The notes below the pieces were generated by a model that worked only from the letters and a program-made list of their open reading frames with translations, did no database searches and had not been told where the DNA came from. From the NCBI GenBank assembly GCA_021298835.1, contig JAJTHG010000010.1:85411-149410 (forward strand): 64,000 nucleotides of DNA, read 5' to 3'. The DNA comes from Gemmatimonadota bacterium (GTDB taxonomy: Bacteria > Gemmatimonadota > Gemmatimonadetes > Gemmatimonadales > Gemmatimonadaceae). Of the stretch, positions 34,950-44,900 are shown one piece after another. How positions within the stretch are numbered: the first letter of the stretch is position 1; every line of letters starts with the position of its first letter. The position numbers and the translations under genes are program-made.

Positions 34950-35546
34950 CTAGGGTGTGACCGGGTCCCCGGGCCGCTTGACCGGCGTCTCGCCCTTCAT
35001 CGGTGCCGTGAAGGCCTTTGAGGCCGGTGTCCCCGCCGCCGGGGTCCCCATGATGCGCCCCTTCGGATCCGGCACCAGGAACTGCATGAACGACTCGATC
35101 TGCACCGGCCCGAACGACGAGATCTCGACGTTGTCCCCGGTGCTCGGATCGTCGAGCGTCAGGCGGCCGTCGCGCCAGAGCGTCAGCACGAACGGCGCCT
35201 CGTTCGGGACGCTCGCGAGCATCCGCTTGCGCGCCAGCGCGCGCAGCGCGCCGCGGGCGAAGCCGTTGTAGCCCGCCGGGAGGTTGATGATCAGCGAGTC
35301 GGTGGCGTTGTCGTAAACGAAGATGCCGCCGTCCCTCGCGTCCGCGAAGCGCAGCGCGCGGCGCGCTTCCGGGCTGCTCACCGGCTCGGGGAGCTTGAAC
35401 CACCCGGTGAACCGCGCGGTGATCGCCAGCGAGAACGTGAGGATCACGAGCCCGAGCGCCCCCAGCAGGGGGCCACGCGGCACCTCGATGCGCTCGTTCT
35501 GGCCCGGTTCGGGCTCGAAGGTGACGTATGTGTCGTTGGCCGCCAT
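34950..35546 (-). CDS. puhC: Photosynthetic complex assembly protein PuhC
   Basis: 198 residues; ATG 35546 overlaps the puhB stop (TGATG). Single membrane helix near residues 28-48 (LLGALGLVILTFSLAIT), then a periplasmic domain with RALRFADARDGGIFVYD, GFARGALRALARKR and PFVLTLWRDGRLTLDD, the PuhC pattern. PuhC assists assembly or organisation of the RC-LH complex. The C-terminal ~35 residues are Pro/Thr-rich. It is the last gene of the bchF-to-puhC direction. Confidence 0.92.
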   Translation of the reverse strand: MAANDTYVTFEPEPGQNERIEVPRGPLLGALGLVILTFSLAITARFTGWFKLPEPVSSPEARRALRFADARDGGIFVYDNATDSLIINLPAGYNGFARGALRALARKRMLASVPNEAPFVLTLWRDGRLTLDDPSTGDNVEISSFGPVQIESFMQFLVPDPKGRIMGTPAAGTPASKAFTAPMKGETPVKRPGDPVTP

Positions 35547-36259
35547 CAGCCCGCCTGCGCGCCGGAGCCGGCGGCGACGCCCTCGGTGGTCGCCGCGCCG
35601 GCCACCGGCGCGGGGTGGCGCGGGGCCTCGGCCGGTGCCGCCGCGCCCGCCGCGATGTCGTCCCGCGTGGCCTCCAGCGCCTGCTTGAGCGCCTCGGCGA
35701 CGGCGTCGAGCTGGCGCAGCCCACGCATCTGCGGCACCGGCCGGTTGATGTTCCACGGCCTCCAGTGCGGCCAGAGCTGGAAGAGCGACAGCCGCTCCTC
35801 GGGCGCCAGCGGGAAGGCCAGCTCTCCCGACCCGTCCGAAAAGCGCCGCACCCCCGCGCTGGCGATGACGCGCAGCGGCACGTTCACCGTGACGGTCAGC
35901 GCCACGCCGACCTTGAGCACCACGCGCCGCGTCGTGACCGCGTACCACGAATTGCGGGCGGTGAGCCACGCGAACATCAGCATGTACAGGCAGGTGCCCA
36001 TCCCCGCCACCGTGAGCGGGAGCAGCACCTGCGCGGCGGCCTGCGAGTCGCGCGTGACGGTGACGTACCACCCCTGCACCACGACCAGCACCGAGAAGTA
36101 CAGCACGAACACCGGGACCTTGAAGACGTGCCTGGCGAGCGCGAAGTACTCCGGCCCCCCCTGCCACAGGATGCGCTCGCCCTTCGGGAGGGGGTACGGG
36201 ATGCCGCGGATGTACTGTGCCTCCGGGTCGAAGGCAGGGGGCTGAGGGAGTTCGCTCAC
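35546..36259 (-). CDS. puhB: Photosynthetic complex assembly protein PuhB
   Basis: 237 residues from GTG 36259. Begins with PuhB-like IPYPLPKGERILWQGGPEY, then membrane helices (PVFVLYFSVLVVVQGWYV; MGTCLYMLMFAWLTA) and a PH-like domain with WYAVTTRRVVLKVGVAL. PuhB supports reaction-centre assembly. It ends with a ~45-residue Ala/Pro-rich tail beyond the usual ~215 residues. It is separated from puhA by 194 nt that contain a terminator-like hairpin, so puhBC may have its own promoter there. Confidence 0.92.
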   Translation of the reverse strand: MSELPQPPAFDPEAQYIRGIPYPLPKGERILWQGGPEYFALARHVFKVPVFVLYFSVLVVVQGWYVTVTRDSQAAAQVLLPLTVAGMGTCLYMLMFAWLTARNSWYAVTTRRVVLKVGVALTVTVNVPLRVIASAGVRRFSDGSGELAFPLAPEERLSLFQLWPHWRPWNINRPVPQMRGLRQLDAVAEALKQALEATRDDIAAGAAAPAEAPRHPAPVAGAATTEGVAAGSGAQAG

Positions 36260-36328
36260 CCCCGAAAAGTAGGGGGTGCGGCCGGTGAACGGATGCCCTC
36301 GGCGCACGGGTCGCGCGACATGACGGTC

Positions 36329-36393
36329 TTGCGTCCCGGCAACGGGAACGGGACGACGCAAAGCCCGGACTCGTGGGACCCCGAGTCCGGGCT
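36329..36393 (-). terminator. Tandem hairpins between puhA and puhB
   Basis: In the transcription direction the first hairpin is a perfect 12-bp stem: AGCCCGGACTCG (36362-36373) with CGAGTCCGGGCT (36382-36393), 8-nt loop, followed by TTTGCG on the minus strand. Immediately after it TTGCGTC (36329-36335) pairs with GACGCAA (36355-36361). The first looks like a Rho-independent terminator ending the transcript at puhA. Confidence 0.7.
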
Positions 36394-36453
36394 CTCGCAC
36401 CTGCCTGGATGCTCCCGCGCGCCGGGGAGCAGCGCCCGGCCGAGGCCGCAGCC

Positions 36454-37002
36454 CTAGATGATCGGCCCCTCGCGCCCCGCCACGGCGTACATGTGACCGC
36501 CTGCGTAGTAGGCGCAGATCTTGTCCTCTTCGAGGAGCGTGACCAGATCGGGGTTCCTGGTCTTCGGCACCCCGGCGAAGTGCTTCGAGGTGATGCTCTT
36601 CACGAGGACCTTGTCGTTGCCCCAGAGCCCGAAGTTGGGCCACTGGACGAACGGCACCGGCAGGAGCCGCGTCTCCTCGGAGCCGGCGAGCCGGACCTCG
36701 TAGTAGCGCACCTGCGGCTCCGCCTTGTCCACCCAGCAGTCCACGATGGTGCCCGCGACCTGCTTGTCGGCGGCGACGACGGGGAGCCCGATCGGGTTCG
36801 GATCCTTGGGCTCGAGCCAGAAGTTCTTCGCCACGCGCAGGGGGACGATCTTGGGGTCGCCGTGCACGGTGTAGTCCGGGCGATCCGGGCGATCCGCCCA
36901 CGCGGCGGGGCCGAGGCCGTCCTTCATCGGGTCCCCGAGCGGGATGATCGGCGACCCGTTGTAGTCGTCGGCGGGGACGGCGTTGAGCTTGTACTCGGCC
37001 AT
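36454..37002 (-). CDS. puhA: Reaction centre H subunit, cytoplasmic part (split puhA)
   Basis: 182 residues. ATG 37002 overlaps the stop of the preceding small gene (TGATG) and has GGAGG upstream inside that gene. It corresponds to PuhA from about residue 65 to the end: LGDPMKDGLGPAAWADRPD, KIVPLRVAKNFWLEPKDPNPIGLPV, LLPVPFVQWP, and TLLEEDKICAYYAGGHMYA. These are the PRC-barrel cytoplasmic domain that caps L/M and shapes proton entry to QB. The membrane helix is encoded separately just upstream. A real start codon and ribosome-binding site suggest a true gene split rather than a sequencing error. Confidence 0.93.
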   Translation of the reverse strand: MAEYKLNAVPADDYNGSPIIPLGDPMKDGLGPAAWADRPDRPDYTVHGDPKIVPLRVAKNFWLEPKDPNPIGLPVVAADKQVAGTIVDCWVDKAEPQVRYYEVRLAGSEETRLLPVPFVQWPNFGLWGNDKVLVKSITSKHFAGVPKTRNPDLVTLLEEDKICAYYAGGHMYAVAGREGPII

Positions 37003-37199
37003 CAGTGCTTTCCTCCGGGGAGGTTGCCGTGGACGAAGGTCTTGGGCTCGGGCGGCAGCGGCCAGCCGTTGCGCGGTCCCTGGGGCGACTCGAGCGGGTA
37101 CCCTTCCCGCTTGTCTTCGCGCCGCAGGTAGATGATGAGCCCCACGAAGAACAGCCAGAACGCGTAGAGGACAATCTGCGTCCCGTCGAAGTACTTCAT
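37002..37199 (-). CDS. puhA: Reaction centre H subunit, membrane part (split puhA)
   Basis: 65 residues, ATG 37199 with GGAGG upstream. Sequence [20 protein letters not shown] leads through one membrane helix and continues [20 protein letters not shown], matching the normal PuhA N-terminus (membrane helix, then REGYPLE). It ends with TGA shared with the start of the cytoplasmic part. The two products would have to assemble non-covalently on the reaction centre. Confidence 0.93.
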   Translation of the reverse strand: MKYFDGTQIVLYAFWLFFVGLIIYLRREDKREGYPLESPQGPRNGWPLPPEPKTFVHGNLPGGKH

Positions 37200-37254
37200 C
37201 GTGCCTCCATCCGGAGAAAGGTGCCGGGAATCCAGCCCCCCGCGTGCACCCGGC

Positions 37255-38736
37255 TCACGCGAGGTACTCCACGAGATCCAGCGGCTTCGCCGCCGGAGGA
37301 ACCTCCGCCGCCTGCCGCTCGCGCCGCAGGAGGGGAATCATCAGGAGCACCGTGAGCACCACGCCCGCGATCTCCAGGTAGTACACCGCCACGTACGGGG
37401 TCGCGGCCGAGACCCAACTGCCCCGCAGCATGCCGACGTTCATCAAGTGTGCCACCCAATCGCGCAGGACGCCAGAGAGGGCCAGCCCGAACCCCTCCCC
37501 GGTGGCATAGACCGCCCCCCAGGCGCCGAGCGCGATGCCGTGCTGGTTCCGGTCCTGAATGGCCATTGCCGCGGCCAGGGTTCCGACGGCGAAGAACGCC
37601 TCGGCCATCCCGACGATCAGGGTCCCACCCTGGAAGACCCACCGGCTGGCCGACGGGGCCGCCACGATGATCAGGACGAAGCCCACCGCCCCGGCCGCCA
37701 GGCCCGCCCACGAGACGCGCGTGGGGTCCCATCCGCGCGCGAGCATCGGGGCCGCCAGCCCGAGGGCCGCGAGCGAGCCGATGGTGTAAACGCCCGTCAG
37801 CCAGGTGGTCTGGGAGACGCTCAGCCCGAGCACCTCGCCGCCGTAGGGCTCGAGCAGCACGTCCTGCAGGTTGAGGGCGAACATGCCGATGAACGTGGCC
37901 GTCAGGAGCCGGACGGCCGGCCCGCCGTCGATGAACTTGAGCCAGGCCTCCATGAAAACGGGCTGGCGCTTCCCCCGCTGGGCGCGGGCCCACTCGCGGT
38001 CCCCCGCCTCCTGCCGCCAGCAGGCGAAGACGTTGACGCCCAGCGCGACGACGGCCGTCCCCTGGATGACCTTGATGAGCTTGATCGGCGTGTAGTCGGC
38101 GAGGAGCCCCGAGACGGCCACCGAGCAGAGGGTCATCCCGACGAGCAGCATGAGGTACATCAGGGCGACGACCTTGGGCTTCATCCGCGGCGTGCTCAGG
38201 TCGGTGGCGAGCGCGAGCCCGGCCGTCTGGGTCACGTGGGCCCCGGTACCGACGAGCAGGAAGGCGAGCCCGCTGAAGAGCCAGCCGAGCCAGGTCGGTC
38301 CCCAGCGCTGCTCGCCCTCGAGGAGCACCAGCGCGAACGGCATGAACGCGAGCCCGCTCCACTGGAGCGCCGTGCCGCCGAAGATGAACGGCACGCGGCG
38401 CCAGCCGAGGATGCTGACGTGGGTGTCGGACTTGTAGCCGATGAGGGCGCGGAAGGGCGCCACGAGCACCGGGATGCCGATGAAGATCGAGACGATCGTC
38501 GCGGGCACGTGGAGCTCGACGATCATCACGCGGTTGAGCGTGCCGTAGAACAGGACCTGCGCCAGCCCCACCGTCACCTGGAACAGCGACAGCCGGAGCA
38601 GCCGGTTGAGCGACAGCCCCTCCTCCTCGAACTCGCGGAGGGGGCCGAACCGGCGGTAGAACTGGACCATCGCCGCCGCGTTCTCGCGGCGACGCTGGTC
38701 CTTGCCGTCGGGCGCCGGGGCCGGGGAGTCGGTCAC
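37255..38736 (-). CDS. lhaA: LH1 assembly protein LhaA (PucC/BCD family)
   Basis: 493 residues, about 12 membrane helices, major-facilitator-like PucC family. Markers: [68 protein letters not shown] and [23 protein letters not shown]. LhaA helps insert or assemble LH1 and probably handles bacteriochlorophyll. Position between acsF and puhA is the usual PGC neighbourhood. A paralogue (bch2) lies at 52.8 kb. Starts 10 nt after acsF. Confidence 0.93.
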   Translation of the reverse strand: MTDSPAPAPDGKDQRRRENAAAMVQFYRRFGPLREFEEEGLSLNRLLRLSLFQVTVGLAQVLFYGTLNRVMIVELHVPATIVSIFIGIPVLVAPFRALIGYKSDTHVSILGWRRVPFIFGGTALQWSGLAFMPFALVLLEGEQRWGPTWLGWLFSGLAFLLVGTGAHVTQTAGLALATDLSTPRMKPKVVALMYLMLLVGMTLCSVAVSGLLADYTPIKLIKVIQGTAVVALGVNVFACWRQEAGDREWARAQRGKRQPVFMEAWLKFIDGGPAVRLLTATFIGMFALNLQDVLLEPYGGEVLGLSVSQTTWLTGVYTIGSLAALGLAAPMLARGWDPTRVSWAGLAAGAVGFVLIIVAAPSASRWVFQGGTLIVGMAEAFFAVGTLAAAMAIQDRNQHGIALGAWGAVYATGEGFGLALSGVLRDWVAHLMNVGMLRGSWVSAATPYVAVYYLEIAGVVLTVLLMIPLLRRERQAAEVPPAAKPLDLVEYLA

Positions 38737-38746
38737 GACCGGTCGC

Positions 38747-39853
38747 TCAGGCGGCGGCCGGGGCCGGTGTGCGGAGGTCGGGGAGCCAGGCCTCCGGGGT
38801 GGAGCGGAAGTCGGGCTTGAGCGGGTTCTCCTTCCCCGGGGTCAGCAGCAGCTTGAGGAAGGTGATGCCGTTGTCGAGGAGCGTGAGCTTCTCCTTGACC
38901 GCGTTCACGATGCCGCCCGCGCGGCGGAGCGCCGGGAGCGTCTGGTTGTTGCGGTGCATCCGCTCCATGAGCTGCCAGACCCGCTCGTTGTCCACGTCGA
39001 TCACCACCGGGAAGACCTGCTTCGAGATGTCGTTGGTCATCCGGATCACGCGGCGGTCGAACTCGTCCACGTCCCAGCCCATCGCCTCGAAGAACGGCCG
39101 ACGGGCGTGGTCGCGGACGTACATGGTAGTGAAGACGGCGTTCAGGAAGAACTTGATCCACCACTTGTTGACGCCCCGGAGGGTGTGCGGCTGCGACCGC
39201 ATGAGCACCGCGAAGGCCTCGCCGTGGCGGAACTCGTCCCAGCACCAGTTCTCGAACCACCGGAAGATGGGGTGGAACCGCTTGTCGGGGTTCCGCTGCG
39301 CGAAGTTGTGGTAGATGTGGATGTAGCGCGCGTACCCGATCTTCTCGGAGAGGTACGTGGCGTAGTAGATGAACTTCGGCTGGAAGTAGCGGTACTTCTT
39401 CGCCTTCGTGAGGAAGCTCAGATCCACGCCGACGCGGAAGTCGTTGAGCGTGTGGTTGATGAACCCGGCGTGGCGCCCCTCGTCGCGGCTCATGAAGCCG
39501 AAGAGCTCGCGCATGTCCTTGTTCCGGACCCGCTTCTTGATCTCGGCGTAGAGGATGCACCCCGAGAACTCGGCCGTCACCGACGAGACGAGGAAATCGA
39601 CGAACTCCCGCTTGAGCTGCGGCGAGTAGTGCGAGAAATCGGCGTCGAACTCGGCGTTGCGCTTGAAGTGGTCCTTGTTCGGGTCCGCCCGGAACTCGGC
39701 GATCAGCTCGTCCCACTCCTTCCGCATCAGCGACACGTCCACCTTGTCCATCGCGTCGAAGTCGGTGGTGTAGAAGTTGGGGTTGAGGACCGCGTCGTCC
39801 TGGGCGACGCGGGTGGTCTCGTTGACCGGCGCGTCGAGCGTGCTCTGGTACAT
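38747..39853 (-). CDS. acsF: Oxygen-dependent Mg-protoporphyrin IX monomethyl ester cyclase
   Basis: 368 residues from ATG 39853; an upstream ATG in frame would overlap the preceding gene. Diiron oxygenase that forms the isocyclic E ring. Two iron-binding motifs are clear: FGFMSRDEGRHAGFINHT (ExxH) and WDEFRHGEAFAVLM (ExxH), with further Glu in TAEFSGCILYAEI. The anaerobic alternative bchE is not in the window, so this pathway needs oxygen, in line with an aerobic or microaerobic phototroph. It directly follows a small unknown gene (5 nt) and precedes lhaA. Confidence 0.96.
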   Translation of the reverse strand: MYQSTLDAPVNETTRVAQDDAVLNPNFYTTDFDAMDKVDVSLMRKEWDELIAEFRADPNKDHFKRNAEFDADFSHYSPQLKREFVDFLVSSVTAEFSGCILYAEIKKRVRNKDMRELFGFMSRDEGRHAGFINHTLNDFRVGVDLSFLTKAKKYRYFQPKFIYYATYLSEKIGYARYIHIYHNFAQRNPDKRFHPIFRWFENWCWDEFRHGEAFAVLMRSQPHTLRGVNKWWIKFFLNAVFTTMYVRDHARRPFFEAMGWDVDEFDRRVIRMTNDISKQVFPVVIDVDNERVWQLMERMHRNNQTLPALRRAGGIVNAVKEKLTLLDNGITFLKLLLTPGKENPLKPDFRSTPEAWLPDLRTPAPAAA

Positions 39854-39858
39854 GGCGA

Positions 39859-40188
39859 TCAGCCCTCGAAGCCGACTTCGTAGAGCGACGTGACCTCGCT
39901 GACGCCGAGCACGCGCTGGAGCACGCGGCGCGGCCACGAGGCGTGCGACACCGTCGCGGTGGACTGCATGGTGTACTTCTCGCCGAAGGCGAGGGTGTGC
40001 GGCGCACGGTGCACCCGCACCTCGTCCCCTTCGTGGACGGTGACTCCCTCGGGGAGCTCGACGTGCGCGTGGAACGTGTCGTGCGACCGCTCGAGGTCGA
40101 TCGTCACCGGCACCGTGCGGACGCGGCGCCAGGTCATCCAGGCGGCGAGCGCCGCGACGGCGCCGCCCAGGAGCAGGATCGTGGTCAT
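39859..40188 (-). CDS. Small membrane-anchored unknown protein next to acsF
   Basis: 109 residues. One N-terminal membrane helix (TTILLLGGAVAALAAWMTW) with a basic WRRVR boundary, then a ~85-residue soluble part: VTIDLERSHDTFHAHVELPEG, VHEGDEVRVHRAPHTLAFG and QSTATVSHASWPRRVL. It is rich in His. Located 43 nt after bchM and 5 nt before acsF on the same strand, so co-transcribed. No family is recognised. Small accessory proteins of the AcsF cyclase (Ycf54, BciE) and extra photosystem subunits are possible analogies by size and position only. Confidence 0.75.
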   Translation of the reverse strand: MTTILLLGGAVAALAAWMTWRRVRTVPVTIDLERSHDTFHAHVELPEGVTVHEGDEVRVHRAPHTLAFGEKYTMQSTATVSHASWPRRVLQRVLGVSEVTSLYEVGFEG

Positions 40189-40231
40189 GTCGGGAAAGAT
40201 GGGGCCGATCGGCCCGCGCCGAAACCGCGCG

Positions 40232-40977
40232 TCATGCGGGGGATCCCCCCTGGCGCACCACCTCGAGGGCCTGCGAGGTGTAGAAGCCGCGCTGCACCCG
40301 CTCGGTGCGCCCGACCCGCCACCCTTCGGCCGCCATCGCCCGGTCGAGGTGGATGCCGTAGCGGACGGCGTTCGGCCCGATCGGCTGGATCCGCGGGGCC
40401 CGGTCGCGCCGGGGGAAGAGCTTCCCCACCGCGTGGAGCGTCCGCAGGACCGGCGTGGCCGGCGCGTAGGTCACCACCATCGCCCGCCGCACGCGGTGTC
40501 CGAGCCCGCGCAGGGCCCCGATCAGCTCCGGCTCGTCGTAGTGGATGAGCGAATCCATCGCCAGGCAGTAGTCGAACTCGCCGAGGGCCGGGTCGAGCAT
40601 GTCGCCGCTCGTCCACGTGATGCGGGCGGCAGCGTCCTGGTCGCCGTAGCGGCGGTGGGCGAGGTCCACGAGGGTCGGCGACAGGTCGATCGCCACGACC
40701 TCGGCGCCGCGCCTCGCCAGCTCGATCGCCGCCATGCCCGGGCCGCAGCCGGCGTCGAGCACCCGGAGGCCGGTCAGGTCGGCGGGGAGCCAGCCGAGCA
40801 GGGTCGCGCGCATCGTGTCGCGCCCCTCGCGCACCGTCTGCCGCACCCGGCTGACCGGGGCGTCGGACGTGAGGGTCTCCCACGCCTTCACCGCGGTGCG
40901 GTCGAAGTACTCGTGCAGCCACTGCCGGCGGCGCTGCCAGCCGGCGGTCTCGTGCACGAACGTGCCGGGCCGGGCCA

Positions 40978-40978
<1 letters not shown>
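40232..40978 (-). CDS. bchM: Mg-protoporphyrin IX methyltransferase
   Basis: 248 residues from ATG 40978, overlapping the bchL stop (TGATG). SAM-dependent methylation of the C13 propionate of Mg-protoporphyrin IX. SAM motif LRVLDAGCGPGMAAIELARRG, then WTSGDMLDP and FDYCLAMDSLIHYD. The N-terminal region (QWLHEYFDRTAVKAWETLT) and C-terminal YTSQALEVVR match BchM. The order bchH-L-M keeps substrate-producing and substrate-using enzymes together. Confidence 0.95.
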
Positions 40979-41910
<932 letters not shown>

Positions 41911-44900
41911 CTACCCCGCATACACGCCCTCGAGCCGGTCTTCCAGCTCGGCGGTCGCGTCGCGCAGGCGGTCGAGCATGTCCTGGCTGGGCCGCCAGTA
42001 CCCGCGGTCGTTGGCTTCCAGCAGGCGCTGGGCGATGGCCACGGCCGCGTTCGGGTTGAGCGTGGCGAGCTTCTCGCGCATCGCGGTGTCGAGCACGAAG
42101 GTCTGCGTGACCTCCGTGTACACGAACTGCGGCACGGTGTCGGTGCCGCCGGTGGCGCTCCAGCCGAACGTCGCGGTGAGGTGGCCGGCCAGGTTGCGCA
42201 CCCCCTCGTAGCCGTTCGCGATCTGCGCCTCGTACCATCGGGGGTTGAGCATCCGGTTGCGGCTCTCGAGCTCCACCTGCTCGCGCAGCGTCCGCACCTT
42301 CCCCTGCTCGCCGGTGAAGTCGCCCATGTACACCGCGACCTCGGCCCCGCGCTCCTTCGTGATCACGCGGTTGAGCCCGCCGAGCGACTCGACGTACTGG
42401 TCGATGTCGGTGGCCCCCAGCTCCACCGAGTCGATGTTCTGGAACGCCACCGACGCGCCGGCCAGTTGCCGCTTCATGAGGGCCGCCTGGGCCCGCGGCG
42501 TCCCCTTGACCCCGTAGGCGAACGCCTTGCGCTGCACGAACTGGTCGGCGAGCTCGTCCTCGTCCTCGAAGCGGCCGGTCTCGACGAGCAGGTTGACGTT
42601 CGATCCGTAGGCGCCGTCGGCGTTGGAATAGACCCGCAGCGCCGCCGTCTCGAGGTCCACGCCGAGCCGCTCCATGTGCTCGCGCGTGTGCTTCCGCACG
42701 AAGTTCAGCGCCTCCGGCTCGTCGGCCTTCGCGCAGAGCAGCGCCGCCTCGGCCAGCAGCTTGACCTGCAGCGGCAGCAGGTCCCGGAAGATGCCGGAGA
42801 GCGTCACGACGACGTCGATCCGCGGCCGCTTGAGCTGCTCCAGCGGGATCAGCCGCGCGCCGCACAGCCGCCCCACGCCGTCGAAGCGCGGGGCCACCCC
42901 CATCAGCGCCATCACCTGCGCCAGCGGTGTGCCCTCGCTCTTCATGTTGTCCGTGCCCCAGAGCACGAAGGCCACCGTCTCCGGCAGCGGCGCGCCGTCG
43001 GCGGTCACGCGCGCGAGCAGCTGCTCGGTCCGCGCCTTGCCCTCGAGCATCGCGTACGCGCTCGGGACACGGTACGGGTCGAACCCGTACACGTTGCGCC
43101 CCGTCGGCAGCACCTGCGGCATGCGCAGCAGGTCGCCGCCCGGCGCCGGCGGCACGTAGCGCCCGTCGAGCGCCCGCAGGATGCCCGGGACCTCGGTGTC
43201 CTCGCGGAGCATCGCGTCGATCCGCGCGAGGTCGTCGAGGCACCGGCCGATCTGCGCGAGGTCCGAGCCCTCCATCGCCAGCGTGTGCCGCGCCCAGCCG
43301 TCCCGCGCGATCGCGTCGCGGCCCCACGCCGCCGAGCCCTTCTCGACGATCGCGTCCACCGCCTTGTCCGCCGCCGCCTCGGCGCGCGCGACCACGTCCG
43401 GCGTCGTGGCCATCCCCTTGATCGCGTCCACCAGCGAGGGCAGGTCGGCCTCCGGCCGCCCGTTGCGGGCGAAGGCCCGCAGCGTGCCGCGCCGCTCCTC
43501 CGGCGTCATCCCCTCCCCCACCACGTGGAGCCCCACGGGAATCAGGGAGTACTCGATCTCGAGCAGCCGCTCGCGGAGCCGCGCGACCGCCGGCTCGCGC
43601 CCCTCGGCCGGCCACGCCGGCTCGGCGGCACAGAGGTCGAGCGCCGCCCCCTGCGCCTGCAGCATCGCCGCCAGCGTGGCGCGCTCCCCCTCGGCCTCCG
43701 CCGCGCGGTAGCGGTCGAGCGCCGCCTTGAGGTCGGCGAGCCCCTTGTAGAGCCCGCTGTTGGCGATCGGCGGGGTGAGGTACGACACCAGCGTCGCCCC
43801 GCCCCGCCGCTTGGCGAGCGTCCCCTCCGACGAGTTGTTCGACGCGTAGAGATAGACGTTCGGCAGGTCGCGGATGAGCCGCTCCGGCCAGCAGTCGCCG
43901 GAGAGCCCCGCCTGCTTGCCCGGCATGAACTCGAGCGCCCCATGGGTGCCGAAGTGCAGCACCACGTCGGCGCCGTAGTCGTCGCGCAGCCAGCGGTAGA
44001 AGGCGCTGAAGGCGTGCGTCGGGGCGAAGTTGCCCTCGAAGAGCAGCCGCATCGGGTCGCCCTCCCAGCCGAAGCTGGGCTGCACCCCCACGAACACGTG
44101 GCCGAACTGGCGCCCCATCACGAAGAGCCCGCGCCCGTCGGTGAGCTGCTTGCCCGGCGCCGGCCCCCACGTCGCCTCGATCTCCGCGAGGTACCGCTCG
44201 GTCGCGACGTGCCGGTCGGCGGGGATCACCGTGTGCACGTTCGCCGGCGCCCCGTACTGCTCGCGGTTCCCGTCGCAGACGGCCGCGCGCAGCTCGTCCA
44301 CGTCCCGCGGCAGGTCCACGCGGTAGCCCGCCTCCTTCATCGCGGCGAGCGTGCGCTGCAGCGACGCGAAGACGTTCAGGTACGCCGCCGACCCCGTGTT
44401 GCCCGCGTTCGGCGGGAAGTTGAACAGGATCACCGCCACCTTGCGCCGGTCGCGCGGCGTGCGGCGGAGTCGTACCCAGCGGGCGACGCGGTCGGCGACG
44501 ACCTCGACGCGATCGGCGATCGGTACCGACTCGGGGGCCGGCACCTCGGGCGAGGCCTTCCCCTTGCCGCCGTAGACGAGGGGGAGCGTCGCGCCGTCGA
44601 GCTCGGGGATCGCCACCTGCAGGGTCGCCTGCAGCGGGTTGAGCCCCCGGGCGTCGGCGCGCCACTCGTCGATCGTCTGGAACTCGAGCGTCTGCAGCGA
44701 CGCGTAGGGGACGTCGAGCCCGGCGAGCGCGCACTGGGCCGCAGGCGCGTCGTTGTACGCCGGCCCCCCGACGAGCGAGAAGCCGGTGAGGTTCACCAGC
44801 GCGTCGATCGTCGGCCGGCCCTGCGCGTCCTTGCAGAAGGCGTCGAGCGCCGGCCGGCCGTCGAGTGCGCTCGCGAACACCGGCACCGCGTCGAGTCCGC

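Noticed and set aside
36990..37015. puhA split as a sequencing frameshift
   Set aside because: The junction has a proper stop, a start, and a GGAGG ribosome-binding site at the right distance, so a genuine split is more likely, though only read data can settle it.
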